From Pochonia chlamydosporia 170 (Eukaryota > Ascomycota > Sordariomycetes > Hypocreales > Clavicipitaceae), in the NCBI RefSeq assembly GCF_001653235.2, contig NC_035790.1:4588001-4652000 (forward strand): DNA of 64,000 bases, written 5' to 3'. The notes beneath the pieces are model-generated. The model saw nothing but the letters and a program-made list of their open reading frames with translations, was not told the DNA's origin and ran no database searches. A program made the translations under genes and the position numbers. Positions 46,406 through 58,776 of the stretch are shown here, in pieces (within the stretch, counting starts at the first letter, position 1; each line of letters begins with the position of its first letter).

Positions 46406-47793
46406 ATCAGCAACGAATGGAAGAATCGTGGACATAATGTCCTTAGCCACACGTGAGGGGTTTCCAGCGTCAAGAGACGAACACAGGAGACATGGTCTGC
46501 CAAAAACGGGCTGGCGCCAGACTTTGCTTTGCACAATAATGTGATGTCAGATTGCTGGCATAACGGTAACGACCAGCAATTGCAGGATAGTGGCGCAGCC
46601 ATGTGTTATGGGGTTCCATTACACTCACAGAGCTGATATGATTTCCGAAGACAGAGGAGGGAGTATGGGTATACAAATATACGCCTGCACGAGATAGGAA
46701 ATCGCCGGGAACCAAAGCAACTGGCCAGACATACAATAGCATGGCACGTTGCCGGACTGGTATGCGTTTTTGGCACATTGCGACAAATGCTTGGGTGATA
46801 TTATTTTGGCTCTGTGCAGATGGGGCACGGCCTTGGCAATCAAGGGCTCTCACTCTCTCTTTCACTCTCTGAGGAACTGGAACACACCTGACATTTTAAG
46901 CGTGAGGCTAATCATGATGGTCTCAATACTTCCAGCGTTATTTCTCCACCGAGACTTTCAGCAGCCCGAGCGAGACACGAGGGACGAGAGCAGATGGAAA
47001 GGAAGGGTTGAGTGCTGAGCTCTTCCTCTTGCCAATCCATGTCTTCCATGCTCCATTCTCTGTTCTCTGTGCATACTTCATATGTAATATCATCAATTTA
47101 CTTTTGCAGCCTGGTTATGGTATCGGGGTTGCCAAGACGGACCGGGGGGGTGTGCAATTATTCCTAACATGCATGGCTAACGTGGGTCTCAACTTGATAG
47201 GGAAAAAAAAAAAACTTAACTACTGAACTTATAGCCAGCCAACTTAAGTCTGGTACGGCACTGACGGAGCAGTTTGGCCGGGATGGATTCGCCTGATAAA
47301 TTGGCAGTGCGCAACAAGTTGAGAAAGGAGAGACAAGAACTAAAACAAAGCACCCTTCGGCAAGTGCAGCCAGCACTGTACCATGACAAACATGGTCAAG
47401 AAGAGACATGGAGCGCGGGGAAAGACAGTCAGAGACATGAGCACACTAGAATTGATGGCCAAGTCAGTTGGTGTGGGTGTGTGTGGGTGCAGGGGTATGA
47501 AAGAGAGACAGGACGTACGTCCAGTGATGGATGATGGCAAAGCCATACCTGTACATGTCATGTCCGGAACGGGAGGGTTCTCGTTTACTTGTTATTACTA
47601 ACGTAAGTATTTGTTTAGAGAAAACAAGGAGAGGCTAATGCGGTGAATAGTGACGGGGCGAGGTACGTACTATTATGGTTAGACAGAAAGAAGGTACGTC
47701 GTTGACACCGCCCATGTGCATATGTCATTCCAAGCGCTATAATTATATATCTACACGCATATACATACTCCGTACATGACTAGGTACGTACAG

Positions 47794-47803
47794 TACCTAG
47801 GTA
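47794..47803. repeat. TACCTAGGTA palindrome copy
   Basis: Exact palindrome within a GTAC-rich stretch (47783-47815), 19 bases from a TACTCCGTAC copy. Confidence 0.6.
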
Positions 47804-48741
47804 TGTAGGTAAGTTAATATATAGGTGTTGGGGCAAGCATGGGCACAGTCAAACTGATTTTGGACAGCAGTGTGACAGCCGTGTTTGCGGGTGGTGGGTC
47901 TACTTTTTCGCAATTCTACAACCGAGCAAGCCCCAAGCCGAGCCAGCCTGGCATTACATTATGCTGCGACTGAAGTTTTCTCGTTCGTCATGTTCATGTT
48001 CTTGGAGGGAGCTAGGGGAAGAACTAAAGGAGAAAAATTAGAAAACAGGCAAGGCCAGACGAGACGAGGGTCTGGTACGTAAGTACATGGACAAAGTACT
48101 GTACCTCCATACAAACGGAAATAGCCCATGTTAGTTCCAGTCGACTAGCAACTGCCAAGGTTGTCAGATGAGGATAATTGTATGTGCGCACGTTGGTACG
48201 AATAAGTATCTGACGTCCCCCTGGTTTCGCACTTATGGCTTTTTGAGCACACGCCCCCTTGTTCAAGATTGACCACACCTTGAACTGCAATGACAGCTAT
48301 CGAAGAGGACATGGAGGGCGGGAAGGAAAAAAAAAGAAGAGTCTGGTGAGAGAGAGGGAGAGAACCACCCCCATCCCATCCCTTCTGTCTCCCCTTTGAA
48401 AGTGTGCACACCTCCTGGTCCATCCAACTTTGGCTAGCACTATATACTCGGAGTACTCAGTGTCCGTTTTTGGCGGCATATCATCACATTTGCATCGACA
48501 AAGGGCACGTATGGGCGACATGGATGGCTGCACATTGGCCAGGCTAGGCTGAGGCATGTCCCTAGGTACTGTACTGTATTTGTACTTGTACGTATTTGCA
48601 CCAGACTTGCTTGGCGTCAACTTTGCATCAACTTGGCACTGGGTTGGCCAGCTTCGAAAATGTTGTGTTGTGTTGTGTTGGGTCAAGTAGATGATGTCTG
48701 GTGTGGCCTGTCGTGCCCCTTGGCATTCATTCCCAGCATCC

Positions 48742-48800
48742 AGTTCATTCAGTTCATTCAGTTCAGTTCAGTTCAGTTCAGTTCAGTCCAGTCCAGTTCA
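48742..48800 (+). repeat. Imperfect TTCAG/TCCAG pentanucleotide repeat
   Basis: About ten tandem pentamers, perfect in the middle and degenerate at the ends (TTCAT, TCCAG). A GTTGT pentamer run precedes it at 48661-48680. Confidence 0.8.
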
Positions 48801-49285
48801 ATTCACTTCAAACAGTCTGGTGCACAGCCAGCAGCCTCGCCAACTTGGAACCTTCCAAACTTGTCCATTTGCTGCCATCCATCCATTTCTCGTCCGGTCC
48901 TATCTTGCGTGATCCTCAACGGGTCTGGTCCAGGTCAAACTCCTACCTTGGCGGCTTGTCAATCGCGTCTGATTTGGTCCACACCAGACATCGCTCCATC
49001 ACTCCATCACTCCAGTCTGAGCCTCGCTTCTCGCTTGTCTTTTCTCCCTTTGCACCTGAACCTGGTACATTGCACGCGCCCGCCGTGTGCTCAAGTCTGG
49101 TCAACTGGTGGTTTTTGGCGCTCAACGTCCAACACTGAACTGAACTGGACATCAATGCGTCAAGTTCTTTCTTTCCTACCAGACCTGCCCTTTTTTCCCT
49201 TATTAATCACAGCCACAACAACTTGACATCTGGACACGAGTGGCATACTTGACTTCACTGCATTGCACTGTACAGCACACATACT

Positions 49286-49313
49286 CATATTCATATTCAT
49301 ATTCATATTCATA
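49286..49313 (+). repeat. CATATT hexanucleotide repeat
   Basis: Four tandem copies of a CATATT/ATTCAT unit, followed closely by a CACACG array. Confidence 0.8.
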
Positions 49314-49329
49314 CCTATATCCTCCTCAT

Positions 49330-49372
49330 ACACACGCACACGCACACGCACACGCACACGCACACACACGCA
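49330..49372 (+). repeat. CACACG hexanucleotide repeat
   Basis: About six to seven CACACG-type units ending in a short CA run. Potentially polymorphic. Confidence 0.8.
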
Positions 49373-50262
49373 CTCACCAGGACGTACCATACCAGAACAA
49401 ACCAGACCAGACACCACAAACCTGCAGTCTATTATGCTGCGGCTCCCCGGCCTCGAATTGGCAATTCCCCATCTCTAATGGTACTGCCGCATTCTATCCA
49501 TCTCCTTGTCTTCTCGACACCAGACCTCGATTCATTCATGTTCGTTGGATGTTCGCCAGCCAAGCTAGTACCACCGGACTACTTTACGTATAACCCGTAT
49601 GGGAGCCACCTGCATCATAATCTGGACTTTGACTTCTCCCTGTCTTCCAGTTGCACCCACATAGTTTGGCCATAGTTTCTACTCGCCTCCTCCCCCCCTT
49701 CCGACTTTATCTCTCCTTTTGCCTCTCCTCCTAATCTTTTCCTCGGCAAATACCTTTCTCAGCATCCTCCTCGTCCATACCGGGACACACTCTCTGGTCC
49801 GTTCTATTTTGGATTTCCAGTCCAAGCTTCACCCCCGGTTCCGCTTTAATTTGGTCCGAGTTGGCTGGCTTGCTCCATACAGTATCGCATGGGGGCAAAA
49901 GCTAGACACATCTGACACCTCACAATCATCACGGGAATTTTACCCGTTGCCGAAAGTCAAGACACATTTGTTCGTTTTCGGGGGCAGACTTGTTTTGGCA
50001 ATTTATGCATCTTCTTTCTTTATTATCCCACTCGACGCTCTTCCTCTGGAGCCTCGCTGAGAGTATTTCCTTGCGTCGCTGACTTTTGACTTTTCTTTTT
50101 GTTTGTATTGGTCAATGGGCAATGGGACCAATTGCATGATCCAAGATCTTATCCTAACACCAAGGCAGGTTTGGATGCACTAGCTTTCTTCTACCTTTCT
50201 TTTTAGACTCCGCCCGCTCTGCTCTCTGGCCTCGTCGAAATTACTTCCGCCGATTACTGAAC

Positions 50263-50316
50263 ATTCTTGTCGCTTTTGATATTCTTGTCGCTTTTGATAT
50301 TCTTGTCGCTTTTGTG
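50263..50316 (+). repeat. Three tandem copies of an 18-base unit
   Basis: ATTCTTGTCGCTTTTGAT occurs at 50263-50280 and 50281-50298, and with two end changes at 50299-50316. It sits about 450 bases upstream of the next ATG, probably in the leader or promoter. Confidence 0.85.
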
Positions 50317-50767
50317 TTTCTTCCACATCTCTGGGCCTCTGCCACCAAACCGCCGCTCTGGTCTAGTTGATTCAGGTGGCAGACAGACTGCGGCGTGTTG
50401 GGAAAACCGAAGCAAAACCTACTCACTACCTTCTTTCCGTCCGCGCGCAAAGGACAGGAATTCTAGCAACCCCGGATTTACCGGCCAGGGACCAGCCACC
50501 AGAAGATTTTGATATTGTGGAAGCAAGTATATGCTTCATGGCGGCGATTCTCCTTGATCAAGACGCCCCATTGCTGATCTGATTGCTGTTGCAAGTAATA
50601 TCTCCTGAAAGGAAAACATACGTCCCACGACGGCAAGCGACGGACTCTTGTTTATATACTGCTCCTGGTAGCCCAACATCGGGTTACGAAAGCATATTGA
50701 GGCGAATCAGCAACCTTGTGGCAGAGACCAAAGGGCACAACTTCAAGCTATTACTATCTTCACCAAG

Positions 50768-53520
50768 ATGGAGGAGGTCGACGTACTGCCTGCCGAAGAG
50801 CAGCGGTCCGTTTGGGATGAAACAGAGCGAAATTTCTGGTACAAGTTTGACCATGACAACGAAGTCAGCCACCAAGAAGCAGAACAAAGTTACAAAGTGA
50901 GAGAATCGGACGTGAGAGCCGATCTCGGCACGTTAACCACGAAGCGAACAGAACTCACTGAGCGGCAAGAACGTCTGTTGAAAGAACTTACGAAAGTAGA
51001 AGAGGAGCTCGCTCGAGTTGTTGAAGAATGTGACGATAGAGCCACCGAATTGAATCTGCTAGAACAGAAATACCGCCAAAGCGAACATGAAAGGCTGGAA
51101 CAACGCAGCAAAATTGCTACAAGCATGGAAAGATTCTTCAGGGTCAAACGCGGGGAAGATCCTGATGCGCCCTCTGAACGAGACAAGGACCATCTACGAG
51201 AAGTGCTTAGGAACACTCCACGGTCCCGTCGCGGTCAGGACCGGGGCCATGACCATGAGGCTGCCCGAGCCGAAGCTTTACAACAAGCCAATGAAGCAGC
51301 AAGAACAACGCGTGACTTGATACCTCCTCCCAAGGCTGAACCCTTCCATCACGTACCAGAACATCCAACGCAATCGTCGATATTGTGGATGCTGATGGTC
51401 ACGTAATCGGCCCTGTCGAGAGGACTGAGCGATTGAATCAATGGGTTGAAGCCATTCAAGATATGCCCATAAAACGACAAGTCAAGATACGCCGAGGCCG
51501 CAAGTTTACATCGGATAACTTGGCTACTATCCACGATCGCTCCGACCAGAAGGGAGTCAAGTGGATTTCTTGCATGATTCAAGCTACAGGAGAAATTCAA
51601 CCGCGGCGATGTCACTCCTGTGATAAAAATCAAGGTGCCTTTGACGACTGCATCATTTTAGGAGGGCCCCTTTTTCAAAAATGTGGCAATTGCGAATGGA
51701 ATCGCCAAGGATGCCATATGCCACTTTCCAGTAAATCCGTCAACACCAGAGAAGCGAGACACGAACAGGAACCTGTTTGTGACGCCAATAAAGAAACAGA
51801 GCCGTTAGCATTTCGAGCGCCGCCAACGACCCAGGCCCATCAATCTATCCGGCCGTATCCAAGTCGCGAAGCGGAGCTGGCGCGATCGACGGGTCGGTTG
51901 AACGGAAGCCCTATCCTACCTGAGCCAGTCCAAATGCCGACACCAAAAGAGAACCGAGAGCATCCCTTCGTCAGCAAATATGCTGGCTCAGGCGGCTTCA
52001 CCCCAGCAAATGTACGAAGTCGACCGCCCTCTCGCGATATTCCAACACCATCTGTGCAATCAGTCGAAAATTCTCCGCAGCCGACGGGACGGCAACTTGC
52101 ATCATCTGACGAGATCACAAGAAGCAATTTAGTACTGAGACATAACGGCACCATTTACACCTACCCGGAGTGTGTTGAAGGTGTACCTCTTGTAAAGATT
52201 GATGAGACGCACCCTTACTGGGACCCACGATGGCCGTCTGTGCGATCGATTATCGAACCTCAACTTGAGCAGTGGCAAGCCAAATATGCCGACTCCGTGG
52301 CGAGAAAGGCAAGGGGCGAAGGCGGCTCCTCCAAGTTTCAAAACGGACGCCAGGTTAATCGCGGCAACAAAATATTGGAGTTCTTGCGGGAGGGTGAGAT
52401 CAGCCCCTATCAGCTCCTGTCAAAGCAGTACACGCACACAGGGAAGGGGACCATCACGGCGTATGACACGGTGTTCCGGATGTGCGAAACTCTGAGTGAA
52501 CTGGCCAAATACAGGCTCGACATCTCTCCCGTGGAGTGGCTCCGCCAACGTTTTCATGAACTTATTCTAGAAAAGGGGGCAAATTTCAATTATTCCAAAA
52601 TTATGCACGACTTCTACCATGACCCTAAACTGGCTCACTTGCGCTCTAAGAACGGCTATAAGAGCATTGGACGCCCGTCAGGATACAAAGCCGGCCAAAC
52701 GACAGGAAACGATAATGGTACTCCTCAAAGTGGCGCAAAAAAGAGAAAGAGCATGCATTCACAGACAGACACTCCCAGAGCTACACCGTCAGCCAGTCAT
52801 TCACCGCTCATGGTTCAGGACGACTACACGCACTCTCCCCTGCCGAGCAGTGCAGCACCATACTCATCGGACAACTCGTTTAATGCGCCGATTCAGAAGC
52901 GTTTGAAACCCTTATCGCCGGTGTCAGCTCCGCCGAACGACGAATTCTACACAGAGGACATTTCCGATGCCGACTCTTGGAGCGGCGCTCCGATCCAATC
53001 GCTAGACTGGCGAATATATCAGGTGAAGACTCGATTATTTACTAGTTCCACAAAGGTGACGCAATACTGGCACTGGAAGGAGGACAAGCGAGTGTTTGAG
53101 CATCAAGTTCTGAGGGACATGAAGCCGGTTAGCTGGGGTGTTCTTCGATCTCCAATTGATTTCGATATCCCCCTGGATGATATTGTTCAAGTTGATTGGA
53201 ATATCGATGCGTTGCAGGTGCACTTTGTGATGAGCCAGTTTGGCCCCAGAGTGGCTAAGCAAGATGGAAAACCTGCCGGCGATGTCATGGCCGCATTCAA
53301 ACGAGAGTCTACAATGCGTCGGTTCCTCAGCTATTGTCGCCAGCGTCGGTTGAAGTTGGTGAGGATAACAGCGTACGTCTTGAAAGCATGATGATTGTTG
53401 CCTTGTAGTGGTTACTAACCGTATTCTTGCAGAGATGACATTGAACAACGATGGGGCAAGTTGCAGTCAGAAAAACTGCCCGATACGGACGAAGAGGCCA
53501 GCCCAGCATTTCGGGAATAG
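50768..53520 (+). CDS. Coiled-coil protein with DUF3716-like Cys domain; internal frame switch unresolved
   Basis: Two long overlapping frames appear to form one gene. The first runs from the ATG at 50768 to about 51350: an acidic start, then a long coiled coil rich in Glu/Arg/Leu (residues about 35-140). The second runs from about 51340 to 53372 and encodes a cysteine cluster at 51604-51720 (CHSCDKNQGAFDDC, then CGNCEWNRQGC), like the fungal DUF3716 domain, a long disordered region, and a C-terminal folded domain (YQVKTRLFTSSTKVTQYWHW, then VHFVMSQFGPRV). A last intron 53373-53432 (GTACGT, CTAAC branch, CAG) leads to the final exon 53433-53520. The switch between frames near 51340-51380 has no good intron; it could be a weak-site intron, a sequencing indel or two genes. 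Total length would be near 890 residues. Probably nuclear; function unknown. Confidence 0.7.
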
Positions 53521-54847
53521 CTTTCCCAGTCAATGGAATGATGCCAATATAGTCCTTCTCCCACCATTACCGCCCTCGAGGGCGTTTTGCCCTAAAAGCG
53601 ACGACCCGTCCACCTCGCCAGGAACTCCTTTCCCTCTCATTGGTGTTTGACTTGGACTATTCACCGGAGGACTTGGAGCTGGCTTTTTCTTCCCTTGATT
53701 GTGTTTTTTTTTTGGGCTCACTCCCCCCTTTTCAAGCCACCTGGAGTCATATTTGTAGGCGGCAACATGTCAAAGCAAGAACACCTCGCAGCGATGCAGT
53801 TATTTGCAGGGCAAGACCACTTGGTGAGCCATGTGATGTAATTATGGACCTCTTCACACTTGAAGGGTCTTTAATGCATTCGTACAGCAATGTATTGGAG
53901 CATATACACGAACAAAACAGAATATTTATACCCCTTTTTATACGTGTTAGGTAGTCATGATTTTCTTCTCCGCCCTCGGCTTTTTAGACTTGCAGCAGTT
54001 CACACATGCATTCTGAGATGCATTCCATGTTTTTCTTTTATTTACTAGGCATCAGGTGGAGACAAGGCATACTAGTCATTGGATTTGGTTGCGGTGGCAT
54101 ATCATTGCCCTTTTATTTTCCCAGGGATGGTAAAATCCGGCGTTGTTGGTTTGGACGCAGGTCGTACGTTATCTTCCTCTAAAGAAGGAGAGGTTTACGT
54201 CTTGGGTCTGTATGAGACGAATGGGAAGCCCGGTGGATAATGTAAGAAGCTTGTTTGTGCTGTTTTATAGCGCGTTCATAGGTAAACGATACTGGATGTC
54301 GCCTGTTCATTCTGGTCAAGCGCTGTGTAGTACTTGTGAATATGAACTTGTAGTTGTACTTTCATTGACGGGTCACGTCAGCGAACGCCTACCAGGCAAG
54401 GATGCACTAGCTGGATGCAGTGAAAGCCGTAGACCGGGATATTGTCATGGTATTATGCTATTAGGCAAATTGGAATAAATGGGACTTGGAGCAATTCTGC
54501 AAAAACCCAGCGGGCGAGAACCTAGTGCGCGCGCAGAACAGCCCACGTGGAATGGAATGTTTGATTTTCACAGTAGCCCTTTTGTTGCAGTATAGTTGAT
54601 GTACATTTCTGTCGATTGTATAGAAGGTATTGAGCTGATTTTTGATGCAAGTTGGTGTTTGGAGGGGGGATACTGTAGTTCAAGGCTAGGTGTTGTTGGT
54701 CCAACACGAGTAGTACGGGCTAGTCACTAGTGATGACGGCTTGGCATTTCCAGGTGATTTCAGTGATTTTACATGGTTTAACTGTATTGTATTGCTTGCG
54801 GTATATTCAAGAGGGTTTTAACTCCGAAATTACGTTATCCGTTTCTT
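53521..54847. other. Convergent intergenic region
   Basis: Lies between the 3' ends of the DUF3716-like gene and the Rad4-like gene. T-rich in 53.6-54.1 kb. No gene recognised. Confidence 0.55.
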
Positions 54848-57512
54848 TCATCGCTTTCTTAATGATTTCGCTCGCAGGGAGATGCCTCCGTTTTGGCTTG
54901 TCGTGAATTTTGGCTCCTCTCTACCCATCATTTTATTCATCAATGCGGCCTTGACTTGCTGGGCTTCTGGATCCGCGTACTGCAATTGTGTGGAGGGAGG
55001 TTGCGAGTCCTTGTCGAGGTGGTAGTCGTCGTCGTCGTTTGTGGCGGTTGCCACGGCGGCCCTCAGACTGTCTGTTACTTGGCGAGGCGGTGGGCCGCTG
55101 CCGTCTATGCTTGCTGCGCTGCTGCCGTTGGAGGCATTGCTGATGGCTCGGCCGAGAAGTTGGCGACGTCGTGGGCGAGGAGGTGCTTGTGTGCGTCCGG
55201 ATTCACAGTCGGCGGGAGGGCCGGCTGCGGAGTCGATGAGGCTGGAGAGTTTGGAGGTGAGGGCTTGCCGTTCTGCGGCTTTGGCTTGTTGTTTTGCGGT
55301 TGATTCTGTTTCTTCGTGCTTTGTGGTGTTTGATTCGTGACTGTCTCGATGTAGAGGTGGTTTTTCTGGAGGCGGAGAGGATGTGCCCCGGGCGGAGGTA
55401 CTGGGTTTCTCGGTGAGAACTCCTGGGTACGGATCTGATTTTGTACGGGCTGGATGATGGACTGTGTGTTTGGGTGGTGACGGCGATTTGTTGAGCCTCG
55501 CGCAGGATACTTCTGCTAATGGTGCGTCAGGTTCTTTGGAAGACGCATGGAGTGGTTGACTTCTTGCTGTGAAGAAGTCTGCTGAAGTGGTAAGTTCATG
55601 CCGGGCCCTGCCTCGTTCAGGGGGTGGATTTTTGGCGGTGACAATTGGGTTTTCAGGTGAGTCGTCTTCAAAGGCACTGACATCAAACCCGCCGATAAGT
55701 TTTGGTTTGGATGAAGCAGGTTTCGTTGCGGTTGGAATAGGGGCGGCAGTCGGCTGAGTAGCGTCACCTTGTGCCTTTGAAGGCTGCGGTTGGCTTTTCT
55801 TATCTGCTACCGCCAGCGCCGGTTGGGTTGGATAACGATCTCGTATTTCCGGATGGATGTAGTCTCTCATCGGGGCATTGCAGCCTGTTGATATACATTC
55901 CCACAGCCAATCTGCCGTTACGACAGGGACTCCCCATTCTAGAGCGTACTTGAGCTTTTCTTTACGCATGGCCTTTAACGACCTGCAAACCAAGACGCTA
56001 GTTGTCCGCCTGAACTCTTCTTCGAACGTGGCTCCCAGCTGCGTGATACTCCGTGCAACTTGGTTGAGCTCTAACCCCGTAAAGGCTGCACTGCACACAA
56101 CGAGGCCTGAAAGCCCTGGTATTGGGAACAGAGGGAACGGCCTGCCCAAAACATGTTCTCCCGGAGAGAAGAATTGTTTGTTATGCAGACATCTCTCAAT
56201 ATAGAACTCGGTGACAACTTCTACATTGTCATACTGCATCTCGGGGTGTGAATCAGGGTGTGACGTCTGAGGCACAACGAGAAAACGGTGCGCCCCCTCC
56301 ATTTGTGTACGAGAGGTCGCAACTTCTCGAAGCGACGACGCTACAAATCCTCCTAATGTGGCAATGGTGTCCTCCAGGACTGTTTGTCGTTTCTCGTTGA
56401 ATCCGTGAATGGCGAACACACAATTGGCAAAAACGCCATCATCTTGATGGGATGGCAATTGTTGGTGCTGGTGAGGTTGACGTATCGTAGGCTCTGGGGT
56501 TGCTTGCTGCGGTGCCTGTTGTAGCTGCTCAGAAGCGGCTTGGTCGTTCCCAAATGAGTCCTCCCTTGACCCGGACCTGCCCAAGATATCGCCCCAGAGA
56601 TTATTTCTTTGCGAATTGAGTTTCATACTTGCCGTTTTGCGCAGTTTCCTCGCTCCTCTTTCGTCGGTGCTGTTGGAAGCTGACGACCTGGATCTTTTAC
56701 CAAGTGATGAACGTCTAGGGTCCTCCTTTTTCCAAGCCCCGACACCTTGCTCCTCGACTGGGAGAAGCGGATCGAACTTGTCCTCGTCTAGAATGAGACC
56801 ACGTTCTATACTTTGGTCCAGCCAACCCAGCGTAACGGTATACACTTTCCACGACTTGGCCGCGGTAAACTTTTTGCCTTCGGGTTTGCTGACAACCAGG
56901 TGAGTACATCTCCTTGTCAAATCTCCGGTATATCGCCCGCCGTTGGCCGTAATCTTTGCTGCAATCTGATCTCTCTGCTCTCCAAAGCCCGTCAAGCAAA
57001 TCAGCAATGATTGGCGGCCAGCTGTGGTCGCGTCGTTGGGGGAGGCTGGTTCTGCGCCGCATTTTTCCAGCGCTCTTAGCTGATGATCCTTTTCGAGGGT
57101 TAAGAAGTCAATCTCTTCGTCGTTTTTCCAAAGTTCTGTCAGAGCCTCTATCCATGCGGCATCCATAGCCTTGATATCGGGTCGATCACGGGCGACATGG
57201 CGATATTTTGGCGTGTCATAGTCGCCGACGATGAGGTGGGTTACGTCCGGAGTCAGATCATATTTGTGAACACCGCCGAGCTCAGCGACCTTGTGGGCAA
57301 TTTCGGTCTATGTGAAGGGTAGAAAATCGGAGTGTCAGCAGTGTTGGTGCCCTTTGGAGAAGATATCTAGGCTGCAGCGAGGAATCGGTGACATATCATC
57401 AACCTACCCTCTGATCCGGCGGAATACTTGTGCAGCACACAACAACGCCCTTGAGCGGCACTGAAGGGTCTATGGAGTACTTCTCATCATCAGCAGATTG
57501 CGATGATGCCAT
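54848..57512 (-). CDS. Rad4/Cut5/Dpb11/TopBP1-type BRCT checkpoint protein
   Basis: Two exons: 57512-57408 and 57307-54848, 854 residues, intron GTAGGT/TAG. Four BRCT repeats: about 19-95 (PLKGVVVCCTSIPPDQR spans the splice site; W87), 135-205 (LLICLTGF; W197), 326-410 (CVFAIHGFNE) and 433-510 (LSGLVVCSAAFTGLELNQV; W502). The paired BRCT arrangement with a basic linker matches fission yeast Rad4/Cut5 and budding yeast Dpb11. Known role: nuclear scaffold binding phosphorylated Sld3 and Sld2-like proteins for origin firing and Rad9 for ATR checkpoint activation. The C-terminal 340 residues are disordered and Ser/Pro-rich, where an ATR-activating segment would lie. The short first exon is needed to complete BRCT1. 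An ACGCGT lies 139 bases upstream. Confidence 0.92.
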
Positions 57513-58776
57513 GTCGCCGTCGTGGCCGCATATGGGCTGGGAAAGTGTCGCAAGCTGAAGAGACAGCAATGGCCATTTGAGGTTGAGTGCTGACTTTGGC
57601 GCCGATGTTGGTGGTGTTCGAGATGTCACATTTTCAGGTCGACTGGTGGGACGCGTCCAGCTGGGCCAGACCGCGTTTGTATGAGTGCTCAAGCAGGCTT
57701 CAACGGCCGCCTAACGTCATGTGGGGCAAAGACAATGGCAATTGAGCATTAGACAAGTCCACTGGCTACAGGAGGGGAGTCAGCCCTGCGCACTGTGAGT
57801 ATAGCACTGAACTACTGCTAAGGCTGTCATGCCGCAGCACCTGCAGTGGCTATTTTAGCTGGCCGTAGTGTCTAATGCACAGTGCTAATTATCTCCCGAT
57901 CCCCCGCCCCAATGCTCCATGTCTTTCTGAGTCGACCGTTATCTGAGCCAGTTGCATTGTTTCACGCTTCTCACTTCAGCATAAGTAATACTTTCCATAG
58001 ACAGAGATATCAATATTTACGCTCGCCATGTCGACCTCTACATCGAAATAAGCACTTGACACCATTTCCACGCCGCCCAGCAAGTTATGCCTGTTATGGC
58101 AAGCTTTGTTTCCCGCCCTCGGCTGCACGCGACACCAGCATCAAAGGTCCATGTCGGGCTAGGCCCCTAACTTATTGAGAGTTCTGCCTTTCAAGGTTCA
58201 TCCATGGCCCATCCATGGTCATAGTGGCAACCTTGCAACCAGACCAGATCAGACATTAAACACCCCCACCATCGCTTTGCTCGCAGCCTCGCCGCAGACT
58301 GAGCTCTCAAAATCCCCCACCAATCCTCCTCTTCTCTTCCGACTAATATTTCCGCGAGTCTCGACACGATCTGCTGCTCCCTGCGCCGTCTGAGTGGCAT
58401 CTAACGATCAAAATAGCAACAGAGCTTCTGTTCGCATTATCCGGAAGTGAGGCGTCTGGTCCGCTGTGCCTGCCCAAACTCGGTCCGGAAGTCTCAAAGC
58501 TTGCCACCAAACAGAGCAGATCGCCTGTCAGGCTCACGCGAGGCTACCAGAGAGACGGACGGGCAGACAGACAAATCTCCCATCTTGACCATCCACGCCC
58601 AGCAGGCCACGCCGGTCTTGATTCACACGCAGACATCTACCGGCCTGCTTATTGCTGTCGTTGTCGCTGTTGCTGTTCTATTGCTCCTCGCGGTTGCTCT
58701 CCGCCTTGTTCAGCCTGTTCACCCGTGCATACATCCATCCACGCTGTGCTACGCTTCGTCCTAAACATCTAGCGAG
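57513..58776. other. Divergent promoter region, Rad4-like / DCN1
   Basis: 1.26 kb between divergent starts with no gene recognised. The DCN1-proximal 500 bases are pyrimidine-rich, like a leader. An ACGCGT is at 57651-57656. Confidence 0.55.
57651..57656. promoter_or_regulatory. MCB-like element ACGCGT
   Basis: ACGCGT, 139 bases upstream of the start of the Rad4-like gene, a distance and gene class where MBF-type G1/S control would be expected. Confidence 0.35.

Larger units (their letters stand above)
41199..50767. other. 9.6-kb gene-poor region rich in simple repeats near its right end
   Basis: No recognisable protein-coding gene on either strand. Short ORFs (for example 45158-45550 minus and 48633-49226 plus) have no domain features. 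It holds a G14 tract, two TACTCCGTA-type motifs (46395, 47766), TACCTAGGTA (47794) and, in 48.6-50.4 kb, several microsatellites and an 18-base triplication. The pyrimidine-rich last 1-2 kb is probably the leader/promoter of the gene at 50768. Confidence 0.5.

Noticed and set aside
48633..49226. Plus-strand ORF of 197 codons
   Set aside because: Much of it is the translation of the TTCAG microsatellite; other frames through the repeat are also open.
51223..51359. Intron that would repair the DUF3716 gene frame
   Set aside because: The only phase-compatible donor is GTCCCG, too far from consensus, and it would remove sequence that looks coding.
55041..55340. Plus-strand ORFs inside the Rad4-like gene
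   Set aside because: They are shadows of the minus-strand Ser/Pro-rich tail.
58447..58764. Frame with a strong hydrophobic segment upstream of DCN1
   Set aside because: It has no ATG before the hydrophobic part, which comes from a GTC/GCT/GTT-rich repeat in the leader.
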